64,000 bases of DNA from positions 37,736 through 101,735 of the forward strand of contig CALJMO010000036.1 in NCBI GenBank assembly GCA_937982065.1, read 5' to 3'. Below are positions 20,817-29,589 of this stretch, piece after piece. Made by a program: the position numbers and the translations under genes. Numbering within the stretch: position 1 is the first letter of the stretch; every line of letters begins with the position of its first letter. This DNA is from an uncultured Collinsella sp. (lineage in GTDB: Bacteria > Actinomycetota > Coriobacteriia > Coriobacteriales > Coriobacteriaceae). The notes under the pieces are model-generated. The model was not told where the DNA came from and did no database searches. It saw only the letters and a program-made list of their open reading frames with translations.

Positions 20817-21826
20817 ACTTCCTGAACATCTTCGAGGACCACGTGGCCGGCATCTTCGGTGCCACCCGTGCCCCGTTCTCCTTTAAGAAGCTTGCCAAGC
20901 AGGCCGCTCGCGACATGGAGGATCAGACTCTGGTGATCAACGGCGTCAACACGGCGCCGGCACTCTATACCATCCTTATCGCCGCCGACGACGATCCCAT
21001 GCTCGCCCCGTTCTACCCCGAGCTTTCGCGCGAGGTCCGCGAGTTTGTGAAGGCGCAGGCCGAAAAGCGCCGCTATGTCTTTGTCGGCGAGCCCCTCGTG
21101 CGCTTTATGATCGATCCGCAGCTGCGCGCCGGCAAGTTCTCGGTCTTTGCCGAGAACGTCGATGCCCCCACGCTCGGCCGCCTGTACGAAGAAGAGCGCG
21201 CCTATCAAAACGGCCTGGGCCAGAACAACTCCGCGGCAAGCCGTGCCGCCAGCGCCCCGCGCGCCGGCCAGCAGCAGTTTGCTGCCCCGCAGCAGCAGCG
21301 CCCCGCCGCCATGCCCCAGCAACAGCCGACGCCTCGCGCCGCCGCTGCCGACCCGCTTGCCGCGGCAGACCCCTTCGCGCCTAGCGTCCCCGACCCCGCC
21401 GCAGCGCCCATCCCGGTGCCGCAGACCGTCTCGCGCGACGCGCTTGCCGGCATGGGCGGAGCCGCCGCGACCGGTGCCGCCGTGGGCCTAGGCGCCGCAG
21501 CCGGCATCGCCTCCAACATGGCGAGCACTCGCGCCCCGCAGCGCCCGCTCGCCCAGCTCGTCGACGTCGTGAGCGGCGAGAGCCATAGCATCACCTCCGC
21601 ACAGGTGACCATCGGTCGCGAGCGCTCGGTTTCCGACATTGCCCTGCGCGACCCCAACGTGTCGCGCCGCCACGCCCAGCTCACCTTTACGGGCTCGGAT
21701 TGGTCGATCGAGGACCTCAATTCCACCAACGGCACGCTCGTCAACAACCGCCGCATTACGCGCTGCCCGCTGCGCAACGGCGATCTGCTGACGTTTGGCC
21801 TGAGCACCTTTGAATTTAGGGGATAG
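20813..21826 (+). CDS. FhaA-like protein (DUF3662 + FHA)
   Basis: A 337-residue cytoplasmic protein. Residues ~1-120 match the DUF3662/FhaA N-terminal domain (MNFLNIFEDHVAGIFGATRAPFSFKKLAKQAARDMED). A Pro/Ala/Gln-rich linker (~130-240) follows, then an FHA domain (~250-337) with SDIALRDPNVSRRHAQLTF and IEDLNSTNGTLVNNRR. In mycobacteria the relative FhaA binds phosphorylated MviN and helps control peptidoglycan assembly. The start is GTG, overlapping the stop of the upstream kinase; GGAGAG lies upstream. It is followed six bases later by the FhaB-like gene. The order matches the actinobacterial fhaA-fhaB-pstP-rodA-pbpA-pknA-pknB cluster. Confidence 0.92.
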   Translation: MNFLNIFEDHVAGIFGATRAPFSFKKLAKQAARDMEDQTLVINGVNTAPALYTILIAADDDPMLAPFYPELSREVREFVKAQAEKRRYVFVGEPLVRFMIDPQLRAGKFSVFAENVDAPTLGRLYEEERAYQNGLGQNNSAASRAASAPRAGQQQFAAPQQQRPAAMPQQQPTPRAAAADPLAAADPFAPSVPDPAAAPIPVPQTVSRDALAGMGGAAATGAAVGLGAAAGIASNMASTRAPQRPLAQLVDVVSGESHSITSAQVTIGRERSVSDIALRDPNVSRRHAQLTFTGSDWSIEDLNSTNGTLVNNRRITRCPLRNGDLLTFGLSTFEFRG

Positions 21827-21832
21827 TCGCTT

Positions 21833-22249
21833 ATGAACATCGATATCGTCCTTTTTGCAGGCCGCATCGTCCTGGTCGCCCTGCTCTATATCTTCCTGTT
21901 CGCCGTCATGAAGACCGGCGTGGGACTTGTGCGCGGACAGCGCCGCGACTCGGCCATTTGGACGATCGATGTGGACAAGGGTCCGCGCGGCATCCGCGGC
22001 ATCCACGTAGACATGCTCGGCCCCGTCATCGTCGGCCGCTCGCCGTCTTCGGACATCTGCATCAACGAGCCGTTTGTCTCGGCCTCGCATGCGCGCTTTT
22101 CGCTACAGGGCCCGGCGCTCATCATCGAGGACCTCAACTCGCTTAACGGCACGCTCGTCAACGGCCGCCAGCTCGTGGAGCCCGCGACGCTGCGCGAGGG
22201 CGACGAAGTCCAGATTGGCGACGTGGTCATGAAGGTGAACCGTCGATGA
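21833..22249 (+). CDS. FhaB-like protein, N-terminal membrane anchor and FHA domain
   Basis: A 138-residue protein with one N-terminal membrane segment (DIVLFAGRIVLVALLYIFLFAVM) and a cytoplasmic FHA domain with VGRSPSSDICINEPFVSASHARFSL and IEDLNSLNGTLVNGRQL. Length and layout agree with FhaB/FipA, which is recruited to the division site and bound by a phosphorylated partner in mycobacteria. GGGGATAG precedes the ATG. Its last codon overlaps the PP2C gene start (ATGA). FHA residues needed for phosphothreonine binding (R, S, N) are present. Confidence 0.92.
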   Translation: MNIDIVLFAGRIVLVALLYIFLFAVMKTGVGLVRGQRRDSAIWTIDVDKGPRGIRGIHVDMLGPVIVGRSPSSDICINEPFVSASHARFSLQGPALIIEDLNSLNGTLVNGRQLVEPATLREGDEVQIGDVVMKVNRR

Positions 22250-24180
22250 TCGACGAGGAGAACAAGTCCGCAACCATGACCGAGGCACCGGCTGCCGCCG
22301 TAGCTGCACCGGCCCACGCCGCTCCGGCGGGCTCCGCACCCGTGGAACCCGAGGACACCGTGTTCTCCCTGCCTCTTTCGCATGTAACGCATGATATTTC
22401 GGATCTCGCCGATAACGAGGACGAAGAAGATGCCGCAGCGGCGCCCATCGGCGCACATGCTGCGGAACAGCCCACAGCGCCCGAAGCAACCCCGGCGCCG
22501 GCTCACTTTGCAGAGCCCGTCGCCACGGCAATCAACGAGAGCGCTGCGGTGTTTGCGGCACCCGAGCCCGCCGCGCCGGCGTTTCCCATGGCCCCGGCAT
22601 CCGAGGTTGCGCCCGCGCCTACGCCGACGCCCGAGGCGGGGACATCCCCCGAGGACGGCCCTGCACCCAAGTCCCCGCAGCCCGCGCCCGCAAGCGAGTC
22701 CGATGCCGCGGCCGAGCCCGCCGCCCAGTCGCAAAGCACGCCCGCGCCGTCGCACTTTGCGACGCCCGAGCCTATAGACGTCAGCCCGCAAGACGACGAG
22801 TCGGCCGCCCGCGTGTCCGATGAGCCCGACTCCCCGGACACCGGCGATTCCGAATCAAATGACGAAACCGACACCGTCTCTCCCGGTGACACAGCCGAGA
22901 TCGACGTTGCCGCCGTTGAGGCCAAGCTCAAAGACCCCGGCTCGACCATGAGCTTTGAGCCCCTGACCGAGGAGCGCATCGAGACCGACTCGACCTATGA
23001 TGCCGGCACCACCACGCAACTCATGTGGGGCGCCCGCTCCGACGTTGGCTGTGTGCGTCCGCACAATGAGGATTCCTACCTGGTGCAGTCGCCGCTCTTT
23101 TGCGTATGCGACGGCATGGGTGGTCACGCTGCCGGCGAGGTAGCCTCCTCTATCGCTGTCGAGACCATTGCCAAGACAGCTCCTCAGTCTGCCGACGCCG
23201 CACGCCTGGCGGCAGCCGTCGAGGCCGCTAACGCCGCCGTAATCGAGGCCGCCTTGAATGGCCTGGGCAAGCCTGGCATGGGCTGCACAGCCACTTGCGC
23301 CTATATCGAAAACGACACGCTCGCCATCGCCCACGTGGGCGACTCGCGCGCCTACCTGCTCCACGAGGGCACGCTCATCCGCGTGACCCGCGACCACTCC
23401 TATGTGGAAGAACTCGTGGACGCCGGCGAGATTACGGCAGACGAGGCTCGCGTCCACCCCAACCGTTCGGTCATCACCCGCGCGCTGGGCTCGGACCCCG
23501 CTATGTATGCCGACCACTTCACTCTGCATATCGAGGAAGGCGACCGTCTGATCCTGTGCTCCGACGGCCTTTCGAGCATGATTCCCGATAGCGATATCGA
23601 GAACATCGCCACGCAGTCCTCAACCGCGCAAATCTGCGTCGATAACCTAGTGGACGCGGCGCTTGCCGCCGGCGGCCACGACAACGTGACAGTAGTAGTC
23701 GTTGACCTGGTTGACGATGGCGTTATGCGCGAGGCACAACGCTTGCGTCGCCGCAACATTACTATCGCCGCCATCCTGGCCCTCGTCTTTGTGCTGGCAG
23801 CTGGCATCTGGGCCTACACGGGTGTCACCGGCTCGTACTACCTGGGTACCTACCAGGGCAATGTCGCCGTCTGGCGCGGCCTGCCCGGCAAGCCGCTCGG
23901 ACTCAAGCTCCACTGGCTCGAAAGCGAAACCAGTATCAAGTTGTCCGACCTGCCCGAAGACACGCAAAACCGCCTCAAGGCGGGCATTCCGCAAACAAGT
24001 GTCGACGATGCGCACGACACGATATCCAAGTACCGCCACCAAATCGACGAGGAGCAGACCCGCCAGGTGATCGACGCGCAAACGATTCGCGACAACACCA
24101 ATCAGGGATCGACCTCCGAATCAGATTCCGAGAAAACCGCCGAACAGTCCGCCGAGGCCGAAGCCTCCGATAAGAATTAG
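22246..24180 (+). CDS. PP2C-family protein phosphatase, PstP-like
   Basis: A 644-residue protein. The first ~255 residues are low-complexity Ala/Pro/Glu-rich sequence not found in standard PstP. The PP2C domain (~258-500) carries the metal-binding motifs RPHNEDSYLV, CVCDGMGGHAAGE, HVGDSRAYLL, HPNRSVITRALGSDP, ILCSDGLSSM and GGHDNVTVVVVD. One membrane segment (NITIAAILALVFVLAAGIWAY, ~505-525) is followed by an extracellular tail of ~120 residues. It should dephosphorylate the two kinases of this operon and their targets. The start overlaps fhaB (ATGA). The long acidic N-terminal extension is the odd part and could be a disordered docking region. Confidence 0.93.
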   Translation: MIDEENKSATMTEAPAAAVAAPAHAAPAGSAPVEPEDTVFSLPLSHVTHDISDLADNEDEEDAAAAPIGAHAAEQPTAPEATPAPAHFAEPVATAINESAAVFAAPEPAAPAFPMAPASEVAPAPTPTPEAGTSPEDGPAPKSPQPAPASESDAAAEPAAQSQSTPAPSHFATPEPIDVSPQDDESAARVSDEPDSPDTGDSESNDETDTVSPGDTAEIDVAAVEAKLKDPGSTMSFEPLTEERIETDSTYDAGTTTQLMWGARSDVGCVRPHNEDSYLVQSPLFCVCDGMGGHAAGEVASSIAVETIAKTAPQSADAARLAAAVEAANAAVIEAALNGLGKPGMGCTATCAYIENDTLAIAHVGDSRAYLLHEGTLIRVTRDHSYVEELVDAGEITADEARVHPNRSVITRALGSDPAMYADHFTLHIEEGDRLILCSDGLSSMIPDSDIENIATQSSTAQICVDNLVDAALAAGGHDNVTVVVVDLVDDGVMREAQRLRRRNITIAAILALVFVLAAGIWAYTGVTGSYYLGTYQGNVAVWRGLPGKPLGLKLHWLESETSIKLSDLPEDTQNRLKAGIPQTSVDDAHDTISKYRHQIDEEQTRQVIDAQTIRDNTNQGSTSESDSEKTAEQSAEAEASDKN

Positions 24181-24196
24181 AAAGGGAGTGCCGCTT

Positions 24197-27067
24197 ATGA
24201 GTCGCCGCAACACCGAGCTGCTCTTGCTCATCGCCTCGGCGTTCCCCGTCATCCTGCTGTATGCGATGTACGTCCTCACCGCGGGCGCTGCCATCTCCTT
24301 TGAGACGCTCGCCGTACCGATCGGCCTCTTTGCCGCCTTTGCCGCGGCCCACATTGCCGTGCGCATCTTGGCGCCTGGCGCCGACCCCGCCATCCTACCC
24401 ATCGTATTTATACTTTCGGGCATCGGCATCACGTTCGTGACACGCCTCGCCCCCGCTCTCGCCATCTCACAGCTCATCATCCTGTTTGTCTCGGTGGCCC
24501 TGATGGTGGGAACGCTTGCGCTGGTCAAAAACCTCGACGTGGTCATACGCTATAAGTACACCTTTGGCATTATCGGCATCATCCTGCTGATGCTGCCCAT
24601 CTTTATCGGCACCACGATCTCGGGCTCCAAGCTGTGGATTCGCATCGCGGGCTTTACCATCCAGCCTGGCGAGTTCGCCAAGGTCTTTATCGTCCTGTTC
24701 CTGGCCGGCTACTTGGCCGAGAACCGCGAGCTGCTCTCCATCTCCAACCGCAAGATCCTGGGCTTTAAGATCCCTCGCCTGCGACTGCTGCTGCCGCTGT
24801 TTGCCGTGTGGGGTGTGTGCCTGCTCGTCGTCGTCTTCGAACGCGATCTGGGTTCGGCCGTGCTGTTCTACACCATCTTCTTGCTGATGCTCTACGTTGC
24901 CACGGGACGCTTTTCGTATGTCGTTATCGGCCTTGCGCTCTTAGCCGTCGGAGCCGTGGGCGCCTACAAGTTCCTGTCTCACGTTCAGGTGCGTTTCCAG
25001 GTTTGGCTCGATCCGTTTAAGGACGCCCAGGGCCAGGGCTACCAGATCGTCCAGTCGCTCTTCTCGCTTGCCGATGGCGGTCTGGTCGGTGTTGGCATCG
25101 GCAACGGCATGGCCAACAACATCCCTGTCGTCGAGTCCGACTTTATCTTCTCGGCTATCGGCGAGGAGATGGGCCTTTTGGGCGGCGGCGCCGTGCTCAT
25201 CCTGTTTATGCTCTTTGCCGTTCGCGGCCTGACCACAGCTGCCCGCGCAAAGTCCGACCTCGCCGCCTTTAGTGCCACGGGCCTTACAGCCGCCATCAGC
25301 TTCCAGGCCTTCTTGATCGTTGGCGGCGTAACCCGCCTGATCCCGCTGACCGGCGTCACCCTGCCCTTTATGAGCCAGGGCGGCTCCTCTCTGCTGGCGA
25401 GCTTTATCATCGTCGCGCTCCTGCTGCGCGCCGGTGACGAGGCGACCGGACGCGAGGCCGAGCTTACCGGCACCGGCACCATGGCTGCCATCACCGATGA
25501 TCAGGTCGCATCTGCCGCCGCCCCGACGGGCACGCGCTTTTCCACCTCGTCTTCCTACGGCAGCGGCAGCCATTCCGTCGGCTCGCGCATGCGCCGTCGC
25601 CTGCTCGACACGCCTGAATCCGGTGTACTCGGCCGCGTGGCGCTCGCCAACCGTCTAACCCGTGCGGTGCTCGCCTTTACGGCGCTGTTCGCCATCCTTA
25701 TCGGCAACCTCACCTATGTCCAGGTCATCAAGGCCAAGGACTATCAGGACATGTCGACCAACAACCACACCATCGCCCGCTCCAAGTACATCCAGCGCGG
25801 TTCCATCATCACGTCCGACGGCGTGACGCTGGCCGAGTCGCTGCAGCAGGAGGACGGCACCTACGTACGCTCCTACCCCAACGGCAACCTGGCAGCGCAC
25901 GTGGTTGGCTATGTGAGCCAGCAGTATGGCACCACCGCCATCGAGAGCGTCATGAACGACACGCTCACCGGCTCTAAGGATTACTCCAGCTGGAACAACG
26001 CCATCGCGTCGCTCGCGGGCCAGACCCAGCCGGGCAACACCGCCAAGCTCACCATCGACTCGCGCATCCAGACGGCTGCTGAGCAGGCGCTGAAGGGCTT
26101 TAAGGGCGCTGTAGTGGTCATCGACCCGCGTACCGGCGCGGTGCTTGCATGTGCCAGCTCGCCCACCTACGACAACACCAACATCGATGCCCTGCTGCAG
26201 ACGGGCGGCGGCGAGGACGGCTCCATGTACAATCGCGCCATGGACGCGCTGTACACGCCGGGCTCAACGTTTAAGGTCGTTACGCTTTCCGCGGCACTCG
26301 AGACCGGTACCGCCAGCCTTACCAGCACCTACCAGGCGCCCGGCTCCATGGACATCGGCAACGCACCGGTCACCAACTCTGCCAACGAGAGCTACGGCAC
26401 CATCAGCCTGCAGCAGGCCTTTGCCGTGTCCTCCAACGTCGTCTTTGGCCAGGTGGCAAACGAAGTTGGCGCAAACACGCTCGTACAGTTTGCCAACGCC
26501 TTTGGCTACGGCCAAAAGCTCGGCCAAGACCTGACCTCCGCGGCCTCCATCATGGCCGACCCGTCGCTCATGACCGAGTGGGAGACCGCCTGGGCCGGCG
26601 CCGGCCAGCCTGTCGGCATGGACCACACGCCCGGCCCGCAGACCACCGTCATGCAAAACGCCGTGATTGCCGCCGCCATCGCTAACAGCGGCGTGGTCAT
26701 GGACCCGTACTTTGTAGCCCAGGTACTCGCCCCGGACGGAACCGTGGTCAAGACAACGCAGTCCCGCTCGCTGGGTCAGGCCGTCAGCTCCGCCACGGCC
26801 GACCAGGTCAAGCAGGCCATGCTTGCCGTCGTCCAGTCCGGCACCGGCACCGATGCCCAAATCCCCGGCGTCAAGGTCGCCGGCAAGACCGGCTCGGCCG
26901 AGATCGGCGGCACCAACGTCAACTCGATGTTCGTTGGCTTTGCACCTTACGATTCACCCACGGTCGCCATCTCGGTGGCCCTGGAGGATTACGACAAGCA
27001 TGACGTCGAGGCCGCCAAAATCGCCGGTATCGTCCTGACTGCGGCGCTTGCCGCACAGGGAGCGTGA
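24197..27067 (+). CDS. RodA/FtsW glycosyltransferase fused to class B penicillin-binding protein
   Basis: A 956-residue protein joining two enzymes that are normally separate. Residues ~1-430 are a SEDS polymerase with about 10-12 membrane segments and the family signatures SGSKLWIRIAGFTIQPGEFAKV, VVFERDLGSAVLFY and LPFMSQGGSSLLASF. After a ~50-residue linker comes a membrane segment (~488-508), a short dimerisation region, and a transpeptidase domain with active-site S690 (STFK), SSN at 745-747 and KTG at 897-899. It should both polymerise and cross-link peptidoglycan. Start: ATG at 24197 with AAAGGGAG eight bases upstream; a GTG at 24188 overlaps that site. No frameshift joins the halves, so the fusion is genuine. 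Confidence 0.94.
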   Translation: MSRRNTELLLLIASAFPVILLYAMYVLTAGAAISFETLAVPIGLFAAFAAAHIAVRILAPGADPAILPIVFILSGIGITFVTRLAPALAISQLIILFVSVALMVGTLALVKNLDVVIRYKYTFGIIGIILLMLPIFIGTTISGSKLWIRIAGFTIQPGEFAKVFIVLFLAGYLAENRELLSISNRKILGFKIPRLRLLLPLFAVWGVCLLVVVFERDLGSAVLFYTIFLLMLYVATGRFSYVVIGLALLAVGAVGAYKFLSHVQVRFQVWLDPFKDAQGQGYQIVQSLFSLADGGLVGVGIGNGMANNIPVVESDFIFSAIGEEMGLLGGGAVLILFMLFAVRGLTTAARAKSDLAAFSATGLTAAISFQAFLIVGGVTRLIPLTGVTLPFMSQGGSSLLASFIIVALLLRAGDEATGREAELTGTGTMAAITDDQVASAAAPTGTRFSTSSSYGSGSHSVGSRMRRRLLDTPESGVLGRVALANRLTRAVLAFTALFAILIGNLTYVQVIKAKDYQDMSTNNHTIARSKYIQRGSIITSDGVTLAESLQQEDGTYVRSYPNGNLAAHVVGYVSQQYGTTAIESVMNDTLTGSKDYSSWNNAIASLAGQTQPGNTAKLTIDSRIQTAAEQALKGFKGAVVVIDPRTGAVLACASSPTYDNTNIDALLQTGGGEDGSMYNRAMDALYTPGSTFKVVTLSAALETGTASLTSTYQAPGSMDIGNAPVTNSANESYGTISLQQAFAVSSNVVFGQVANEVGANTLVQFANAFGYGQKLGQDLTSAASIMADPSLMTEWETAWAGAGQPVGMDHTPGPQTTVMQNAVIAAAIANSGVVMDPYFVAQVLAPDGTVVKTTQSRSLGQAVSSATADQVKQAMLAVVQSGTGTDAQIPGVKVAGKTGSAEIGGTNVNSMFVGFAPYDSPTVAISVALEDYDKHDVEAAKIAGIVLTAALAAQGA

Positions 27068-27199
27068 TGCCCATGATTGAATCGGACACCCGAGGCGCGC
27101 CGCGGCCGAAGAGTTAGCGGCAACGCGCCACACGGCCCCAGCGGCCACATCGTAGGTACTACACACATCGTTGAGCGAATAGTTATGTTAGGAGCAGGA

Positions 27200-29161
27200 A
27201 TGGAACAGAGGGTCCTCGGGGGAAGATACCTCCTCAAGGATAAGGTGGGAACGGGCGGCATGGCGACCGTCTACCGTGCACAGGACCAGGTCCTCGACCG
27301 CACGGTAGCCGTCAAGATCATGCTGCCACAGTATGCCGGCGACGCAACCTTCGCCGCACGCTTTAAGCAGGAGGCCCAGGCAGCAGCCGGTCTCTCCTCC
27401 CCCTATATCGTGGGCGTCTACGATTGGGGCAAGGACGGCGACACCTATTACATCGTCATGGAGTACCTGCGCGGCACCGACCTTAAGAGCGGCATCAAGA
27501 GCCACGGCGCCCTCGACCCCAAGAAGGTCGCCCAGATCGGCTCGCAGATCAGCTCCGCGCTTTCGGTCGCCCACAAGCACGAGATCATCCACCGCGACAT
27601 TAAGCCGCAGAACATCATGGTGCTGCCCGACGGCAACATCAAGGTGATGGACTTTGGCATCGCGCGTGCCAAGAACAGCCACCTCACGCAAGACAACAAC
27701 GTGCTGGGAACCGCCCACTACGTCAGCCCCGAGCAGACCCGCGGTCAGGACCTCGGCCCCACCTCGGATATCTACTCGCTGGGCGTCGTAATGTATGAAT
27801 GCGCCACCGGCCGCGTTCCCTTTGACGGTGACGACGCTATCTCGGTCGCACTCAAGCAGGTCAACGAGTTGCCTATTCCGCCGAGCCAGATCAACTCCGG
27901 TGTCGACGCCGACCTTGAGCGCATCATCCTCAAGTGCATGGAGAAGGACCCCGCAAACCGCTTCCAGACCGCCGACGAGCTGCGTCAGGTGCTCAACAGC
28001 TACCTGTCGGGCCGTGCCGTCAACGTCTCGGAGCCCACGCGCATCATCGGTGCCCCCGGTGAGTTGAGCGCCACCAAGACTCGTGAGCTTTCCGATCAGA
28101 CGCGCGCCATGGTGCGTCCTGTCTCGGGCGTGAGCGGCCAGAATACCGCCCGTAGCTCGGTTTCGGGCTCCACCGGCTCCTACGAGGTCGAAGAGCCCAA
28201 ATCCAACAAGAACAAGATCATCGCCGCCGTGGTGGCAGCGGTTGCCGTCATCGGCATCGTGGTGGCCTTTGCCACAGGACTCTTTGGCGGCGAGCAGGTC
28301 GCCGTGCCCGACGTACTGGGCAAGGACCAGCAGACTGCCGTCGAGCTGATCAAGGAAGCCGGCCTCGAGGTCGGCACCATCGACCAAAGCTACAACGACG
28401 ATGTCGACGAGGGCAAGGTCGCCGAGCAGACGCCCAACGGCAACACCAAGAAGGCCAAGGGCACTAAGGTGAACCTGGTAATCTCCAAGGGCCCCAAGCC
28501 CTCTGAGAAGGTTGAGGTTCCCCAGCTTGTCGGCCTGACCAAGGACCAGGCAGAAGCCGCGCTGGCAAGCGTTGGCCTGAAGGGCAACGCCTCCGAGGAG
28601 GCCAACGAGGCCGATGAGGGCCAGGTCTTTGATCAGGGCACCGAAGCCGGTAAGGAAGTCGCGAAGGGCACGACCATCTCGTACAAGGTCTCGAGCGGCC
28701 CGGATACCACGTCCGTCCCCGACCTGACCGACATGACCGAGGCCCAGGCGCGCAACGCCCTCGATATGGCAGGTTTTGGCGTCGACGTGAGCTACCAGGA
28801 GAACGACTCTGTTACCGAGGGCACCGTGATCAGCTGGAACCCCAGCGGTAAGCAGAAGCCCGGCGCCACGATTACCGTCGTCATTGCCAAGAAGTCCGGC
28901 AAGGCCACCGTCCCGGGCAACCTGTACGGCAAGAGCATTTCCGCCGCCGTTACCGCGCTCAACAACGCCGGTTTCTATAACATTGGCTTCTGTGACCAGA
29001 ACGGCAATCCCGTGAGCGGTAACGAGGATGCCACCGTTACGGGCGTCTCCCCCACCGGCAAGCAGTCCACCGACAGCACGATCACGCTGACGGTCGCACT
29101 TTCTGGTTCGGGCTCGGGCTCGGGCACGAGCACGGGCGACGATTCCGGTACGACCAACTAG
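27200..29161 (+). CDS. PASTA-domain Ser/Thr protein kinase, PknB-like
   Basis: A 653-residue receptor kinase that senses cell-wall fragments outside and phosphorylates wall-synthesis and division proteins inside. The kinase domain (~1-275) has VGTGGMATVY, VAVKIM (K39), HRDIKPQNIM (H131, D133) and MDFGIARA. One membrane segment follows (~340-362), then four PASTA repeats (~366-433, 437-506, 507-574, 575-640), each beginning near VPDL/VPQL-type motifs. The tail is Ser/Gly/Thr-rich. Start: ATG at 27200 with AGGAG five bases upstream; ATG at 27185 lies before that site. It is separated by 132 bases from the RodA-PBP gene and is last in the operon, before a strong terminator. Confidence 0.95.
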   Translation: MEQRVLGGRYLLKDKVGTGGMATVYRAQDQVLDRTVAVKIMLPQYAGDATFAARFKQEAQAAAGLSSPYIVGVYDWGKDGDTYYIVMEYLRGTDLKSGIKSHGALDPKKVAQIGSQISSALSVAHKHEIIHRDIKPQNIMVLPDGNIKVMDFGIARAKNSHLTQDNNVLGTAHYVSPEQTRGQDLGPTSDIYSLGVVMYECATGRVPFDGDDAISVALKQVNELPIPPSQINSGVDADLERIILKCMEKDPANRFQTADELRQVLNSYLSGRAVNVSEPTRIIGAPGELSATKTRELSDQTRAMVRPVSGVSGQNTARSSVSGSTGSYEVEEPKSNKNKIIAAVVAAVAVIGIVVAFATGLFGGEQVAVPDVLGKDQQTAVELIKEAGLEVGTIDQSYNDDVDEGKVAEQTPNGNTKKAKGTKVNLVISKGPKPSEKVEVPQLVGLTKDQAEAALASVGLKGNASEEANEADEGQVFDQGTEAGKEVAKGTTISYKVSSGPDTTSVPDLTDMTEAQARNALDMAGFGVDVSYQENDSVTEGTVISWNPSGKQKPGATITVVIAKKSGKATVPGNLYGKSISAAVTALNNAGFYNIGFCDQNGNPVSGNEDATVTGVSPTGKQSTDSTITLTVALSGSGSGSGTSTGDDSGTTN

Positions 29162-29213
29162 TCGCCACCCCACCGCTCATCGCGGCTTTCGCCGCAAACA
29201 TATTCGCTCACAG

Positions 29214-29252
29214 GCGCCCGCTTGCTCCCCCAGCAAGCGGGCGCTTTGTTTA
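29214..29252 (+). terminator. Terminator of the wall-signalling operon
   Basis: Thirteen-base perfect arms GCGCCCGCTTGCT/AGCAAGCGGGCGC are followed by TTTGTTTATC, about 50 bases after the PASTA kinase stop. Confidence 0.88.
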
Positions 29253-29283
29253 TCGACAGACCAGGGCTCCATAGCAACGCAAA

Positions 29284-29305
29284 GAGGCCCGCAAAAGCGA
29301 GCCTC
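29284..29305 (-). terminator. Terminator of the 66-residue protein gene
   Basis: GAGGCTCGC/GCGGGCCTC (minus strand, with one mismatched pair and a TTTT loop) is followed by TTTGCGTT. It lies 31 bases after the stop of the small minus-strand gene and supports that gene being transcribed. Confidence 0.5.
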
Positions 29306-29336
29306 CCAGGTGACAACAGAATATGTGATGCAGTAA

Positions 29337-29537
29337 TTACTGGCCGCAGAACTTCACCATGATCTCGACCACGAGCTTCTCGGAGTTGAGCTGCTGTATC
29401 ATGATGCCCTGCTGGAACAGCGGGATGTTGGCGCGCGTGCGCTCCGGATCGGAGTGCTCGACGAACTCCTTCTTATCCAAGGTGCAGACCGAGCGCGACA
29501 AAACGACTTCGAAGCGACCCATTACGGCATCGCGCAT
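29337..29537 (-). CDS. Small hypothetical protein
   Basis: A 66-residue protein (or 61 from the ATG at 29522) with no family I recognise. It is soluble, has two cysteines (VCTLDKK, VKFCGQ), and its residue mix looks protein-like rather than random. No clear Shine-Dalgarno precedes either ATG, but a terminator-like hairpin follows the stop. It lies divergent from the LacI gene, so its promoter would share the short region that carries the LacI operator. It could alternatively be an accidental reading frame; conservation would decide. Confidence 0.45.
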   Translation of the reverse strand: MRDAVMGRFEVVLSRSVCTLDKKEFVEHSDPERTRANIPLFQQGIMIQQLNSEKLVVEIMVKFCGQ

Positions 29538-29541
29538 GCGC

Positions 29542-29566
29542 TACAATCTCGGTTAATCTGTTAACC
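29542..29566 (+). promoter_or_regulatory. lacI promoter -10 and operator
   Basis: TACAAT (29542-29547) is a good -10 element, followed four bases later by GGTTAATCTGTTAACC (29551-29566), a dyad with TTAA half-sites. An operator in this place would repress its own regulator gene. Related TTAATCG-TTAA sites occur upstream of the epimerase and the DeoR gene. Confidence 0.6.
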
Positions 29567-29589
29567 ACCCGAAAGCAGCAGGAGGCCCC

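Noticed and set aside
22276..22980. Frameshifted gene in the acidic, Pro/Ala-rich start of the phosphatase
   Set aside because: The frame stays open and joins the PP2C domain without a break; the low complexity is a natural disordered extension.
27188..29173. 661-codon frame opposite the PASTA kinase
   Set aside because: Complement of an intact kinase gene whose motifs are all present.
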